Source of the DNA: Citricoccus muralis
Lineage (GTDB): Bacteria > Actinomycetota > Actinomycetes > Actinomycetales > Micrococcaceae
Length of the DNA: 64,000 bases
Direction of reading: 5' to 3'
Assembly: GCF_029637705.1 (NCBI RefSeq)
Contig: NZ_CP121252.1
Location: 1,054,001-1,118,000, forward strand
The translations under genes were made by a program, and so were the position numbers. The notes under the pieces are model-generated. The model worked only from the letters and a program-made list of their open reading frames with translations. It made no database searches and was not told the DNA's origin. Of the stretch, positions 48,870 to 57,778 are shown in pieces (position 1 is the stretch's first letter; the number at the start of each line of letters is the position of its first letter).

Positions 48870-49793
48870 ATGCTCGATCATCGTCTCGTGGTGCTGCGCA
48901 CCTTCGCCGTTGCCGGCACGCTCGGCGCCACTGCGGATGCGCTGGGTTATTCGCCCTCGGCGGTGTCCACGCAGCTACGCGAATACCAGCGCTTACTCGG
49001 GGTGCGCCTGGTGGAAAAGGACGGGCGCGGGCTGAGGCTCACCCCAGCCGGTGCGGCACTCGTGGAGCGAGCCGATGAGTTGGTGGCGCTCTGGGAAGGG
49101 ATCCACGCCGAACTACGCGAGCGCAGCGCCGAGGCCGTGCCGACCCTGTTGCGTCTGGGCGGATTCTCAACCGCCACCGGTTCACTGCTGTCACCGACGG
49201 CGGCGGATCTGAAGGCGAAGTATTCGACGTTGGACGTCCACATCGTGGAGGCGGATCCGCAACGGTGCCTGGAGCTGCTGGTGGCCGATCGGCTCGACGT
49301 CGCCGTCGTGGTGGCCATGCAGGCCACTCCGCAGGTCAATGATCAGCGTCTGGAGCAGATCACCCTGGTCGATGACCCGTTGGATGTGCTGCTGCCGCGC
49401 GACCACCGTCTCGCTGGGCGCGACTTCATTGAGCTGAAAGAGCTGGCGGGGGAGTCCTGGATTACGGATCGCCCCGGTACGCCGTACCGGGCGCTGTTCG
49501 TCACCGGATTTACCGCCACTGGCGTGATACCGCAGGTGGTGCACCAGGTCTCCGACTGGGGATCTCAGGAGGCGCTCGTCGGCCACGGGCTGGGCGTGGC
49601 GTTCATTCCGCGGTTGATGCGGTTGAGCCCGGATTCCGATGCGGTGCGGGTGCGCCTGGCGCCGGAGTCGGCCCCGCATCGACGCATTCTGGCAGTGCTC
49701 CGCCGGGGCACCCGCTCTCACGCACTGTTCGTCGAGGCGCTGGAGACACTGCAAGCTAAAGCAGCGTGCTACCAGGATTCGGCTGTCGAATGA
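48870..49793 (+). CDS. LysR-family transcriptional regulator
   Basis: This 307-residue regulator has an N-terminal winged helix (LRTFAVAGTLGATADALGYSPSAVSTQLREYQRLLG) and a periplasmic-binding-like effector domain starting near residue 90 (LLRLGGFSTATGSLL). The DNA-binding domain is orthodox; the co-inducer cannot be predicted. It is divergent from purU across a palindrome-rich promoter, and followed by fdhA in convergent orientation 39 nt away. A role in one-carbon control is inferred from position only. Confidence 0.9.
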   Translation: MLDHRLVVLRTFAVAGTLGATADALGYSPSAVSTQLREYQRLLGVRLVEKDGRGLRLTPAGAALVERADELVALWEGIHAELRERSAEAVPTLLRLGGFSTATGSLLSPTAADLKAKYSTLDVHIVEADPQRCLELLVADRLDVAVVVAMQATPQVNDQRLEQITLVDDPLDVLLPRDHRLAGRDFIELKELAGESWITDRPGTPYRALFVTGFTATGVIPQVVHQVSDWGSQEALVGHGLGVAFIPRLMRLSPDSDAVRVRLAPESAPHRRILAVLRRGTRSHALFVEALETLQAKAACYQDSAVE

Positions 49794-49832
49794 GGGGTGC
49801 CCCGGCGGGATGTATCCGGGATGAGGTCGGGG

Positions 49833-51050
49833 TTAGCTGCGCGGGATCAGCCCGTGCGGATCGATCACGAACTTCCGGGCCGCGCCCTCGTCGAACTGGG
49901 CATAACCCTGTGGTGCCTCGTCGAGCGAGATGGGGGTGGCCTTGACGTTCTTGGCGATGCTGACCTTGTCCGAGAGGATGGCGTGCATGAGGCCGCGGTG
50001 ATACTTCATCACCGGGCACTGGCCGGTGACGAAGGTGTGCGATTTGGCGAAGCCGAGGCCGAACCGCATGGACAGCGAGCCCTGGCGAGCGGCTTCATCT
50101 TCGGCACCGGGGTCACCGGTCACATAGAGTCCAGGAATACCCAGGCTACCGCCGGCGCGGGTGATCTCCATGAGCGAGTTCAGCACGGTGGCCGGTTGCT
50201 CGGTCTGGGCGTCTGAGCCGTGGCCGCGGGCTTCGAACCCGACGGCGTCGATGCCGCAGTCGACTTCCGGTACCCCGAGAATCTGCTCGATCCGACCGCC
50301 AGGGTCGCCCAGGGACACATCGACTGTCTCGCAGCCGAAGCTGCGCGCCTGCGCCAACCGGTCCTTGTTGAGGTCACCGACGATCACGACGGAGGCACCG
50401 AGCAGCTGTGCCGAGGTGGCGGCGGCCAGGCCGACCGGTCCGGCGCCGGCCACGTAGACGGTGGAACCCACGGTGACCCCGGCGCCGACCGCGCCGTGGA
50501 ATCCGGTAGGGAAAATATCCGAAAGCATCGTCAGGTCCAGGATCTTCTCCATGGCCTGATCGCGGTCGGGGAACTTCAGCACGTTCCAGTCCGCGTAGGG
50601 CACCAACACGTACTCGGCCTGGCCGCCGACCCAGCCACCCATATCCACGTACCCATAGGCAGATCCGGGGCGATCCGGGTTCACATTCAGGCAGATGCCG
50701 GTCTGGCCCTCCTTGCAGTTGCGGCAGCGGCCGCAGGCAATGTTGAACGGGACGGACACTAAATCGCCGACCTTGATGAACTCGACGTCGCGTCCCACCT
50801 CGACCACCTCGCCGGTGATCTCATGGCCCAGCACCAGTCCCTCCGGTGCGGTGGTGCGACCGCGGACCATGTGCTGATCCGAACCACAAATATTGGTGGC
50901 AACGGTGCGCAGGATGACGCCGTGATGAACCTGCCGACCGACGTTAGCCGGGTTGACGCCAGGACCGTCCTTCAGCTCGAACTCCGGATAGGGGGTATCG
51001 ATGACGTCGACGACCCCGGGCTTGATGTAGCTGACTGCGCGGTTGCTCAC
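49833..51050 (-). CDS. fdhA: Glutathione-independent formaldehyde dehydrogenase (zinc alcohol-dehydrogenase family)
   Basis: This 405-residue medium-chain dehydrogenase oxidises formaldehyde to formate with NAD+ and no thiol cofactor. Catalytic zinc ligands are in NICGSDQHMVRG (Cys55) and LGHE (His76). The structural zinc site is Cys106, 109, 112 and 120. The NAD motif is GAGPVGLAAA. The GRTTAPEGLVLGHEITGEVVE block and overall length match Pseudomonas putida-type PFDH. The start is GTG 51050 with GAGGAG 7 nt upstream. It would remove formaldehyde released by GbcAB and the dimethylglycine enzyme. Confidence 0.92.
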   Translation of the reverse strand: MSNRAVSYIKPGVVDVIDTPYPEFELKDGPGVNPANVGRQVHHGVILRTVATNICGSDQHMVRGRTTAPEGLVLGHEITGEVVEVGRDVEFIKVGDLVSVPFNIACGRCRNCKEGQTGICLNVNPDRPGSAYGYVDMGGWVGGQAEYVLVPYADWNVLKFPDRDQAMEKILDLTMLSDIFPTGFHGAVGAGVTVGSTVYVAGAGPVGLAAATSAQLLGASVVIVGDLNKDRLAQARSFGCETVDVSLGDPGGRIEQILGVPEVDCGIDAVGFEARGHGSDAQTEQPATVLNSLMEITRAGGSLGIPGLYVTGDPGAEDEAARQGSLSMRFGLGFAKSHTFVTGQCPVMKYHRGLMHAILSDKVSIAKNVKATPISLDEAPQGYAQFDEGAARKFVIDPHGLIPRS

Positions 51051-51102
51051 CGTGTGCTCCTCTGATCGATGGTGCCTCGTCGTGGTGTCGACAAGGGTGG
51101 AT

Positions 51103-51250
51103 GCACGATGAGTCTTTCCCCGAGCATCGCGCGTGTCAAGCGTCACAGTCGTGCGAAATCGGCTGGTTTTTACTCGGGGTGCCCCTGGATCCGCATCAAC
51201 TCGCAACACCGTTGAAACACCGCGGAAATCGTGCAAAAAAGGCGCACGAT
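51103..51250. promoter_or_regulatory. fdhA-gbcA divergent control region with repeated TCGTGC boxes
   Basis: The 328-base gap holds no gene. On the minus strand TTGACA (51134-51139) and AAGACT (51111-51116), 17 nt apart, form a good fdhA promoter. It is bracketed by GCACGAT (51103-51109) and TCGTGCGAAA (51149-51158). Closer to gbcA, ATCGTGC (51228-51234) and GCACGAT (51244-51250) form a 7-bp inverted repeat around nine bases. I infer a common regulator of fdhA and gbcAB. The gbcA -10 could not be placed with confidence. Confidence 0.55.
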
Positions 51251-51378
51251 AACGGTGAAGAATTTGCGCTGGTGCTGACGTATTGGCGATCCATACGATG
51301 GTTGATCATCGCACCCATTCCGCGATGCTCGTAGCCCGACTGGCACGCTTGCACCGGCCCTTCAGATGGGAGTCACCC

Positions 51379-52680
51379 ATGACGTCTACCGTGAATAAAC
51401 CAGCCACCCGTGGTCGCCTGACCGGGTCGATGAGCGAAGAGCGTCTTGACGAGATCCTCGCGCTGTTCGAGCAGCGCCGTCTCGGATACTCCCTTGACGC
51501 GCCCTTCTATACCGACCGGGATATTTTCGCCGCCGATATGGAGGGCATTTTCGGGAAGCACTGGGTGTTCGCCGGCTCGCTGGCCGAGGTGCCCGAGCCC
51601 GGGGATTACATCACCGTCGACTTCGGCCCGTACTCGCTGATCGTGCTCCACAATGACGAGGGCGGCGTGAACGTGCTGCACAACGTCTGCCGCCACCGCG
51701 GCGCCCGGGTGCTCACCGAGAGCTCGGGCACCACCGGCAACATGGTCTGCGGCTACCACTCCTGGACCTACGACCAAGAGGGCAATCTGGTCCACGCCTC
51801 CGCACCAGGCGAAGTGGACTTCAACAAGGGATGCTTCGCGCTCAAGCGCGCCCACTCCCGCGTCGTCGCAGGCCTGATCTTCGTCAGCATGGCCGCCGAA
51901 CCACCAGAGGATTTCGACGAAGTTGCCAAGATCTTCGAGCCCTACCTCGGCCCCCACGAGATCTCCAAGACCAAGGTCGCCTACCAGCAGCAACTCATCG
52001 AAGAGGGCAACTGGAAGCTGGTCATGGAAAACAACCGCGAGTGCTACCACTGTGATGGGCACCCGGAGCTGGCCTGCTCGCTGTTCCCGACCTGGGGACT
52101 GACCGAAGAGACCGTGCCCACCCACCTGGCCGACGTCTGGCAGCGGAACCTGACCGCCGAATCGGACCTGCGCTGGCGTTGCGAACGTTACGGTCTGCCC
52201 TACGAGGTCATCGAAGAGCTGGACACCCGCGTTCAGGGCTTCCGCATCTCCCGTGAGCCCCTCGATGGCGACGGCGAATCCTTCTCCGCATCGGGGCGTC
52301 GTCTGTCCAAGAAACTGTTGGGCGATCTGCGTGACTTCCGGCTGGGGCGGTGCTCGATGCACCTGCAGCCGAACAGCTGGTTCCACTTCCTCGGGGACCA
52401 CATCATCACCTTCTCCGCCTTTCCGGTGAGCCCGGGGCAGACCTTGGTGCGCACCACCTGGCTGGTGGCCGATGACGCCGTCGAGGGGGTCGACTACGAC
52501 CTGGACGAGCTCACCCACACCTGGAAGCAGACGAATATTCAGGACAAGGACTTCGTGGAGCTGTGCCAGCGCGGCGCGTCCAGCCCCGCCTACGAGCCCG
52601 GACCGTACATGAAGAGCGAATACCAGGTCGAGGCATTCATCAACTGGTACGTGCAGCGCATGAAGGAGCACCTCGCATGA
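51379..52680 (+). CDS. gbcA: Glycine betaine monooxygenase, Rieske oxygenase subunit
   Basis: GbcA demethylates glycine betaine to dimethylglycine and formaldehyde using O2 and electrons from GbcB. The 433 residues carry the Rieske [2Fe-2S] ligands Cys104-x-His106 and Cys124-x2-His127 (CRHRGARV ... CGYHSW). The mononuclear-iron segment is ENNRECYHCDGHPE (His224, His228). Family assignment to betaine monooxygenase rather than other Rieske demethylases rests on length, motif spacing and the adjacent GbcB, dimethylglycine and BCCT genes. The start is ATG 51379 with GGAG upstream; longer readings enter the promoter. Confidence 0.9.
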   Translation: MTSTVNKPATRGRLTGSMSEERLDEILALFEQRRLGYSLDAPFYTDRDIFAADMEGIFGKHWVFAGSLAEVPEPGDYITVDFGPYSLIVLHNDEGGVNVLHNVCRHRGARVLTESSGTTGNMVCGYHSWTYDQEGNLVHASAPGEVDFNKGCFALKRAHSRVVAGLIFVSMAAEPPEDFDEVAKIFEPYLGPHEISKTKVAYQQQLIEEGNWKLVMENNRECYHCDGHPELACSLFPTWGLTEETVPTHLADVWQRNLTAESDLRWRCERYGLPYEVIEELDTRVQGFRISREPLDGDGESFSASGRRLSKKLLGDLRDFRLGRCSMHLQPNSWFHFLGDHIITFSAFPVSPGQTLVRTTWLVADDAVEGVDYDLDELTHTWKQTNIQDKDFVELCQRGASSPAYEPGPYMKSEYQVEAFINWYVQRMKEHLA

Positions 52681-54092
52681 CAGCGACGGTGAGCACCTAC
52701 ACACCCATCTCTGAGAATATCCACATCCGCGGCCTGGAGATGCCCTGGAACCGGGTGCTCCAGGCCTCGGCGGAACCGGCCGGAGCCGCGCGGGCCTTGG
52801 GTCCATGGCACCCGCAGGAGTTCCAAGCCGAATGTGTGGAAGCGGTCGCCGAAGTGGGCGACATGCTGACCCTGGTGTTCCGCCGACTGGACGGGGCGCC
52901 GCTGGCGTTTCGTTCCGGGCAGTACCTGAATATTGCGTTTCCGGTGCATGGTGAGCACACCGAACCAGTGGACCGCAGCTATTCGCTGTCGAGCGCACCG
53001 ACGGAACCGTGGACCTTCGCCATCACTGTCAAACGCGAAGCCGATGGCGAGGTCTCACCCTGGGTGCACGATCATGTGCGCCCGGGGATGATTCTCGACA
53101 TGCTCGGACCGGTGGGCGCGTTCCACCTGCCGGACGCCGATCGCCGCGCCCGCTACCTGTTTTTGGCGGCCGGCTCGGGGATCACCCCCATCATGTCGAT
53201 GGTCCGGACGATCCACTCGCTGCCCGGCAGCGCCGACGTCATCGTGCTGTATCACGGGGCCGAACCGGGCGCTTTCGCGTTCTCCCGCGAGCTGGAATAC
53301 ATCTCCTCGGTGGACTGGCGCATCCGTGTCTACTACTCGCTGGGGGATCGCAGTATTCCGGGAAACTGGGAAGGCATGGTCGGTCGCCTGACCGCGGAGA
53401 TGATCAATGAGGTCGCCCCGGACGCCAACGGGCGCCAGGTGTATGCCTGTGGTCCCGAAGGGTATCTGACGGTGGCAGAAGATCTGCTGCGCAAGGTCGG
53501 CGTCGATGAGACCTCGATCCACGTGGAGTTCTTCTCCGGCGGCAAAGACGCGCTCCAGGAGTACGTGGAGGAAGTCGCGCTCGCCGGTGAGATCGCCGAG
53601 GACGTCGCCGCCACCGGGGAAGGCTATTACGCGCCGAACGCGGAGCCGGTGGATCTTTATGGTCCGGACTACGATTCGGGCGGTCTCGGCGAGCCCATCG
53701 AAGAGACCGAGATCTTGAGTGTCGAGACCAGCACGCTCTCGGCGACGGCGGAGGAAGCCTCCGCCGCGCCGGTGGTGTCCGAGGCACCGGAGGACACCGA
53801 CCCCGACGCTTTCCAGACGGTGGGCGAAGGCGAGCTGGTGATGTCGTTTCTGCGCACGCGGCTCAAGGTGCGGATTAACCGGAACGAGCCGATTCTGGGC
53901 GCGGCGAAGCAGGCCGGGATCCGGATCGGTTCCAACTGCATGGACGGCATGTGCGGTTCGTGCAAGATAGTCAAGGTCTCCGGGGAAGTGGACATGAACC
54001 ACCAGGGCGGCATTCGTGCCCGTGAGATCGATGCCGGCAAGTTCCTGCCCTGCTGCTCGACGGCGACCACGGACCTGGTGATCGACGCCTAA
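52677..54092 (+). CDS. gbcB: Glycine betaine monooxygenase reductase subunit with long acidic linker
   Basis: GbcB passes electrons from NAD(P)H through FAD and a plant-type [2Fe-2S] to GbcA. The flavin domain has DRSYSLSS (99-106), the pyridine-nucleotide site GSGITPIMSM and CGPEGY. The ferredoxin domain has Cys421, Cys426, Cys429 and a Cys at 459/460. Between them, about residues 295-380 form an acidic, Ala/Glu/Ser-rich, apparently disordered linker. It makes the protein 471 residues, roughly 100 more than Pseudomonas GbcB. The ATG overlaps the gbcA stop (ATGA). A perfect terminator follows. Confidence 0.9.
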   Translation: MTATVSTYTPISENIHIRGLEMPWNRVLQASAEPAGAARALGPWHPQEFQAECVEAVAEVGDMLTLVFRRLDGAPLAFRSGQYLNIAFPVHGEHTEPVDRSYSLSSAPTEPWTFAITVKREADGEVSPWVHDHVRPGMILDMLGPVGAFHLPDADRRARYLFLAAGSGITPIMSMVRTIHSLPGSADVIVLYHGAEPGAFAFSRELEYISSVDWRIRVYYSLGDRSIPGNWEGMVGRLTAEMINEVAPDANGRQVYACGPEGYLTVAEDLLRKVGVDETSIHVEFFSGGKDALQEYVEEVALAGEIAEDVAATGEGYYAPNAEPVDLYGPDYDSGGLGEPIEETEILSVETSTLSATAEEASAAPVVSEAPEDTDPDAFQTVGEGELVMSFLRTRLKVRINRNEPILGAAKQAGIRIGSNCMDGMCGSCKIVKVSGEVDMNHQGGIRAREIDAGKFLPCCSTATTDLVIDA

Positions 54093-54105
54093 ATCAAATT
54101 CGCCA

Positions 54106-54140
54106 AACGCGCTCCCTTCATTTTTCGAAGGGAGCGCGTT
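54106..54140 (+). terminator. Intrinsic terminator after gbcAB
   Basis: AACGCGCTCCCTTC (54106-54119) and GAAGGGAGCGCGTT (54127-54140) form a perfect 14-bp stem with loop ATTTTTC, followed by TGTGTGT. It lies 13 nt after the gbcB stop. Confidence 0.93.
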
Positions 54141-54236
54141 TGTGTGTCGGGGGCACACCGCCCATCGAAGCATCGTCCAGGGCCGAGGGGACACAAGACG
54201 TGCAGGAAGTACACGAAACACGCAGAACGGACGAAA

Positions 54237-54275
54237 AAGGGGCTTCCCTCGTGGTGTTCACGAGGGAAGCCCCTT
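54237..54275 (-). terminator. Intrinsic terminator after the dimethylglycine enzyme gene
   Basis: AAGGGGCTTCCCTCGTG (54237-54253) and CACGAGGGAAGCCCCTT (54259-54275) form a perfect 17-bp stem with a 5-nt loop. Read on the minus strand it ends in five T residues. It is 25 nt beyond the stop codon of the minus-strand flavoprotein gene. Confidence 0.95.
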
Positions 54276-54300
54276 CAGGGCAAGGTGCCAGGCGACTCGC

Positions 54301-56922
54301 TTAGCGGCGGATGCGCGCCATGCTTGAGTCGTAGACCGGCTCAGCCAGCACCTCGGCCTGGATTTCCGTGCCGAAGCGCAGGATGGAGAGGGCGGTGCCG
54401 ACCTCTGCATATTCCGCGGGCACCCAGGCAAGACCGATGACCTGCCCGGTGACGTAGCCGAAATCGGCGCTGGTCACCCAACCGATCACCTTATCGGTGT
54501 CCGCCGCCAGCACCGCGGCTCCGGCCTCCGGGCGACCGGCGTCGAGGCGAGCCCCGAATGCGACCAGGCGGCGTCCGTTCGTGGACCGCTCGCGTAGGGC
54601 ATCCTGGCCGATGAAGCCGCCTTCCTTCTCCATGCGGACGGCGAATCCGAGTCCGGCATCCTCCGGGGTGTCCTCGCGAGTCATGTCCGTACCGAAGGAA
54701 CGGTAGCCCTTCTCCAGGCGCAGGCTGCTGAACGCGGCTCGTCCGGCGGGGATGATGCCGTAGGGGGCGCCGGCGGCTGCGATCTGGTCCCAGAGCCGCA
54801 GACCGTGAGCTGCCTGTGTGTAGAGCTCCCAGCCGAGTTCGCCCACGTAGCTGACGCGCAGCGCCAGCACCGGAACGCCGGCCACTCGAATCTTGGCCGA
54901 GCGAAAGTACTTCAGACCCTCGTGGCTGACGTCGCCCTCGGTGAGTGGTTCCAGGACGTCGCGGGCGTGTGGGCCCCACAGTCCGATGCAGCAGGTGCTG
55001 GTGGTGATGTCCTCGATATGCACGGTGCCGGAAGCGGGTAGCAGCCCGGTGAGCCGGTCCAAATCCAGCGGACCGTTGGCGCCGATGAAGTACTCTTCGT
55101 CGTCGAGACGGGCCACAGTGACATCGGAGAGGATGCCACCGCGCTGGTCGAGCATCAACGCATAGGTGACCGCACCGACGGTCTTGCCGATTTTGTTGCT
55201 GGTCAGGCCTTCGAGCCAGGCCGTGGCGCCAGCACCCTTCACCCGGTAGCGCGTCAGCGACGACATGTCGTACATCGCCACGCGGTTGCGGGTCGCCCAG
55301 GCCTCGGCCGCGGCGATGGGGGACCAGTTCACCTGATCCCAGGCGTCACGTCGAGGAACCGCGACCGGCACAGGAGCGTCGATGTCATTGCTGACGGCAG
55401 CATCATCGAGCGCCGACGGGGCCTGCGCTGACGCACCGAACGCCTTGGGTGCGCGGGAGAGGAACTCCGGGTCGCTGAAGAGGGAAGCGTTCTGCTGATG
55501 CCACAGGGCGCGCTCCCAGCCGTTGGCCTCGCTGAACACGCCGCCGGCGTCCTGGATGCGGGTGTGGAACGGGCTGGTCTTCAGGCCACGAGTGATGGTG
55601 GTGTCTTGGTGTGGGAAGTGGACGTCGTAGACCTCGTCATAGCTCTCGGACGCCTTGCCGCGGATCCACTCATCGCTGAGCAGGTCGGGATCGAAGCGGT
55701 TGAGGTCTAGACCGTGGGTGTCGATGCCGGGGTGGCCGGTGAGGATCCACTCAGCCACCACCTCGGCGCAGCCGGCGGATTGGGTAACCCAGATGGCCTG
55801 GGCTGCCCAGAACCCCTCCACGGTGGAAGAGGGGCCGAGCATGGGCCCGCCGTCGGGAGTGAACGAGAAAACACCGTTGAACTCGTCCTCCAGCGGGAGG
55901 TCCTTGATAGCGGGGAAGAAGCGAGCTGTTTCCGCCCGGCAGAACTCGAAGTCCTCCTGGGTGAAAGCACGTTTGGCCGGTTCCTGTCCGGTGGACAGCA
56001 ATTCGGGGGTGTCCGTCAAATCCTCCGGGGCCAACGGGATCGGGCGGTGCTCGTAGGCCCCGATGCCGATGCGGTTGCCGAACTCGCGGAAGTACAGCCC
56101 TGAGCCCTGGTGCCGGATGATGGGCCGGCCCGGCTCATTGTCGGCCAGTGGCGTGCCGTCGGGGGCGGCGCCGGGTAGCTCCGGCACAGGCGCGGTCCAG
56201 GCAAAGCCATGCTCCATGGGGTGCATGGGCAGGCGCATCCCGCCCAGCTTGGCCAGGGGGTGACCCCAGATGCCACCGGCGGCGACGACGATATCCGCCG
56301 GTATCGTGCGCCGATCTTCACCCGTGGTGGCGTCCTCGACCAGCACACCGGTGACGCGGCCGTCCTCGGTCTCGACCTCGACCACGCGGGTCAGCCCCAT
56401 CACGGTGGCACCGCCGGCTTCGGCGCGGCGAGCCTGGAACTCCACTGCGCGGGCCGAGTAGACCACGCCGTCGGTGGGGGTGTGCAATGCGCCGAGAATC
56501 TGGGTGACGTCGAGGCCGGGCCACAGCTCCACGGTCTGCTCGGGGGTCAGTAGCTCCGCGGGCACGCCCCAGGCGCGGGCGAATCCGTAGCGACGCTTGA
56601 TTTCCTGAAGCTGCCCCGGGGTGCTGGCCAGTTCCAGCCCGCCGACTCGAGCGGACAGCGGCTTGCCGTCCAGCTCGAGCCCGTCGAGCTTGTTCATGGT
56701 GCGTTGCGCGAGCTGACACATGGTGCGTGAGGGGCTGGTCTGGAAGACGAAGCCGGGGGCGTGCGATGACGATCCACCTGTGTGATAGAGCGGTCCCTGA
56801 TCCACCAGGGTGACGTTCTGGGCGCCACGGGTGATGAGCTCATCGGCCAGGGCGGCGCCAACGACGCCGGCGCCGATGACGACGATGCGAGCCGACGGGT
56901 CGGCGGGGGTGGTTTCCGGCAT
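54301..56922 (-). CDS. Dimethylglycine oxidase/dehydrogenase (FAD + folate-binding GcvT-domain flavoprotein)
   Basis: This 873-residue two-domain enzyme demethylates dimethylglycine to sarcosine. The N-terminal DAO domain has the FAD dinucleotide motif VVIGAGVVGAAL. His54 in GGSSSHAPGFVFQ aligns with the covalent FAD histidine of Arthrobacter dimethylglycine oxidase. A FAO_M middle domain follows (about 380-440). The C-terminal GcvT-like domain (from about 500) has MYDMSSLTRYRVKGAGA and GYRSFGTDMTREDTPEDAGL. That domain can trap the methyl group as 5,10-methylene-THF. Whether oxidase or dehydrogenase, and dimethylglycine versus sarcosine, cannot be fixed from sequence. It is divergent from iclR, with overlapping promoters. 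Confidence 0.88.
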   Translation of the reverse strand: MPETTPADPSARIVVIGAGVVGAALADELITRGAQNVTLVDQGPLYHTGGSSSHAPGFVFQTSPSRTMCQLAQRTMNKLDGLELDGKPLSARVGGLELASTPGQLQEIKRRYGFARAWGVPAELLTPEQTVELWPGLDVTQILGALHTPTDGVVYSARAVEFQARRAEAGGATVMGLTRVVEVETEDGRVTGVLVEDATTGEDRRTIPADIVVAAGGIWGHPLAKLGGMRLPMHPMEHGFAWTAPVPELPGAAPDGTPLADNEPGRPIIRHQGSGLYFREFGNRIGIGAYEHRPIPLAPEDLTDTPELLSTGQEPAKRAFTQEDFEFCRAETARFFPAIKDLPLEDEFNGVFSFTPDGGPMLGPSSTVEGFWAAQAIWVTQSAGCAEVVAEWILTGHPGIDTHGLDLNRFDPDLLSDEWIRGKASESYDEVYDVHFPHQDTTITRGLKTSPFHTRIQDAGGVFSEANGWERALWHQQNASLFSDPEFLSRAPKAFGASAQAPSALDDAAVSNDIDAPVPVAVPRRDAWDQVNWSPIAAAEAWATRNRVAMYDMSSLTRYRVKGAGATAWLEGLTSNKIGKTVGAVTYALMLDQRGGILSDVTVARLDDEEYFIGANGPLDLDRLTGLLPASGTVHIEDITTSTCCIGLWGPHARDVLEPLTEGDVSHEGLKYFRSAKIRVAGVPVLALRVSYVGELGWELYTQAAHGLRLWDQIAAAGAPYGIIPAGRAAFSSLRLEKGYRSFGTDMTREDTPEDAGLGFAVRMEKEGGFIGQDALRERSTNGRRLVAFGARLDAGRPEAGAAVLAADTDKVIGWVTSADFGYVTGQVIGLAWVPAEYAEVGTALSILRFGTEIQAEVLAEPVYDSSMARIRR

Positions 56923-56950
56923 GATGCCTCCTGCAGTGCGATCCCGGAGT

Positions 56951-56988
56951 GTTGCATATTGTGCAACTAATTCATATAGTGCAACTAT
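56951..56988. promoter_or_regulatory. Overlapping divergent promoters with IclR-type operator
   Basis: GTTGCA-TATTG-TGCAAC (56951-56967) is a 6-bp inverted repeat. ATAGT-GCA-ACTAT (56976-56988) is another. GTGCAACTA also recurs as a direct repeat 18 bp apart (56961 and 56979). Within this block, TTGCAT (56952-56957) and TATAGT (56975-56980), 17 nt apart, would serve iclR. On the minus strand TTGCAC (56979-56984) and CAATAT (56956-56961), also 17 nt apart, would serve the flavoprotein gene. A bound regulator would cover both promoters. Confidence 0.6.
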
Positions 56989-57046
56989 TCAATCGGAGTT
57001 ACTGAGGTCACGTCAAGAGTTTCTCGGGCAGAAAATGGGGTGCATG

Positions 57047-57778
57047 ATGGGAATCCAGTCGGTAGACCGGGCGGTCGAGATCATGGAGGCGCTCACACAG
57101 GGACCCTCTACGGTGGGGGCCATCGCCGAGCGGTTGGACGTGCACAAGTCCACGGCGTCGCGCATTCTTTCCTCACTGGCCGATCATGGGCTGGTGGAAA
57201 AGAGCTCGAGCTCGGGCGCCTACAGTCTGGGATTCGCGCTGGTGCGGTTTGCCTCGGCGGTGACCCGTCGCATGGACCTCTCCGACACCGCGCAGAAACT
57301 CTGTGACGAGGTCTCCGCGGCACTGAAACTTACTGCCAATGTGGCGATCCTCGATGAGGTGTTCGCCGTCAATGTCTCTCAGGCGGTGGGTGGCGGACTG
57401 CTGGCGCCGCGGCATTACGTGGGGCTGCGCACCCCCGGTCACGCCACCAGTTCCGGCAAGGTGCTGCTGGCGCACGACGAGGTCGCCGCCGAGGCAGCAC
57501 TGTCCGATGTGCTCGAGCCGCACACCGAGCGCACCATCACCGACCCGGAGGCGCTGCGTGCCGAACTGGAGACGGTGCGTGCCCAGGGCTGGGCCGCCTC
57601 GAACGAAGAGTGGGAACAGCACATCACCGCGGTGGCGGTCCCGCTGCGACTGCATGACGGGCGGGTGGAGGCCACGCTGACCGTGACCGGTCCGACCCAC
57701 AGCCTGCCGCCGGAAAGCTTCGCCGAGGTGGCCCAGCGCATGCTCGCCCTAGCTGCCGTCACCCACCGCTGGACCTGA
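57047..57778 (+). CDS. IclR-family transcriptional regulator
   Basis: This 243-residue regulator has an N-terminal winged helix (SVDRAVEIMEALTQGPSTVGAIAERLDVHKSTASRILS) and a C-terminal IclR effector domain with GLRTPGHATSSGKVLLA. The start is taken as ATG 57047, 6 nt after GGGG; ATG 57044 or 57035 are possible. It sits between the dimethylglycine enzyme gene (divergent) and the BCCT gene (convergent, 3' ends overlapping by 30 nt). I infer that it represses or activates betaine-catabolic genes in response to a pathway intermediate. Confidence 0.9.
   Translation: MGIQSVDRAVEIMEALTQGPSTVGAIAERLDVHKSTASRILSSLADHGLVEKSSSSGAYSLGFALVRFASAVTRRMDLSDTAQKLCDEVSAALKLTANVAILDEVFAVNVSQAVGGGLLAPRHYVGLRTPGHATSSGKVLLAHDEVAAEAALSDVLEPHTERTITDPEALRAELETVRAQGWAASNEEWEQHITAVAVPLRLHDGRVEATLTVTGPTHSLPPESFAEVAQRMLALAAVTHRWT

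Noticed and set aside
51101-51334. 77-codon plus-strand frame in the fdhA-gbcA gap
   Set aside because: Lacks a ribosome-binding site, runs through the operator boxes and promoter, and resembles no protein.
51373-52998. A 541-codon minus-strand frame antisense to gbcA and gbcB
   Set aside because: No motif, spans two real genes and their overlap, typical shadow composition.
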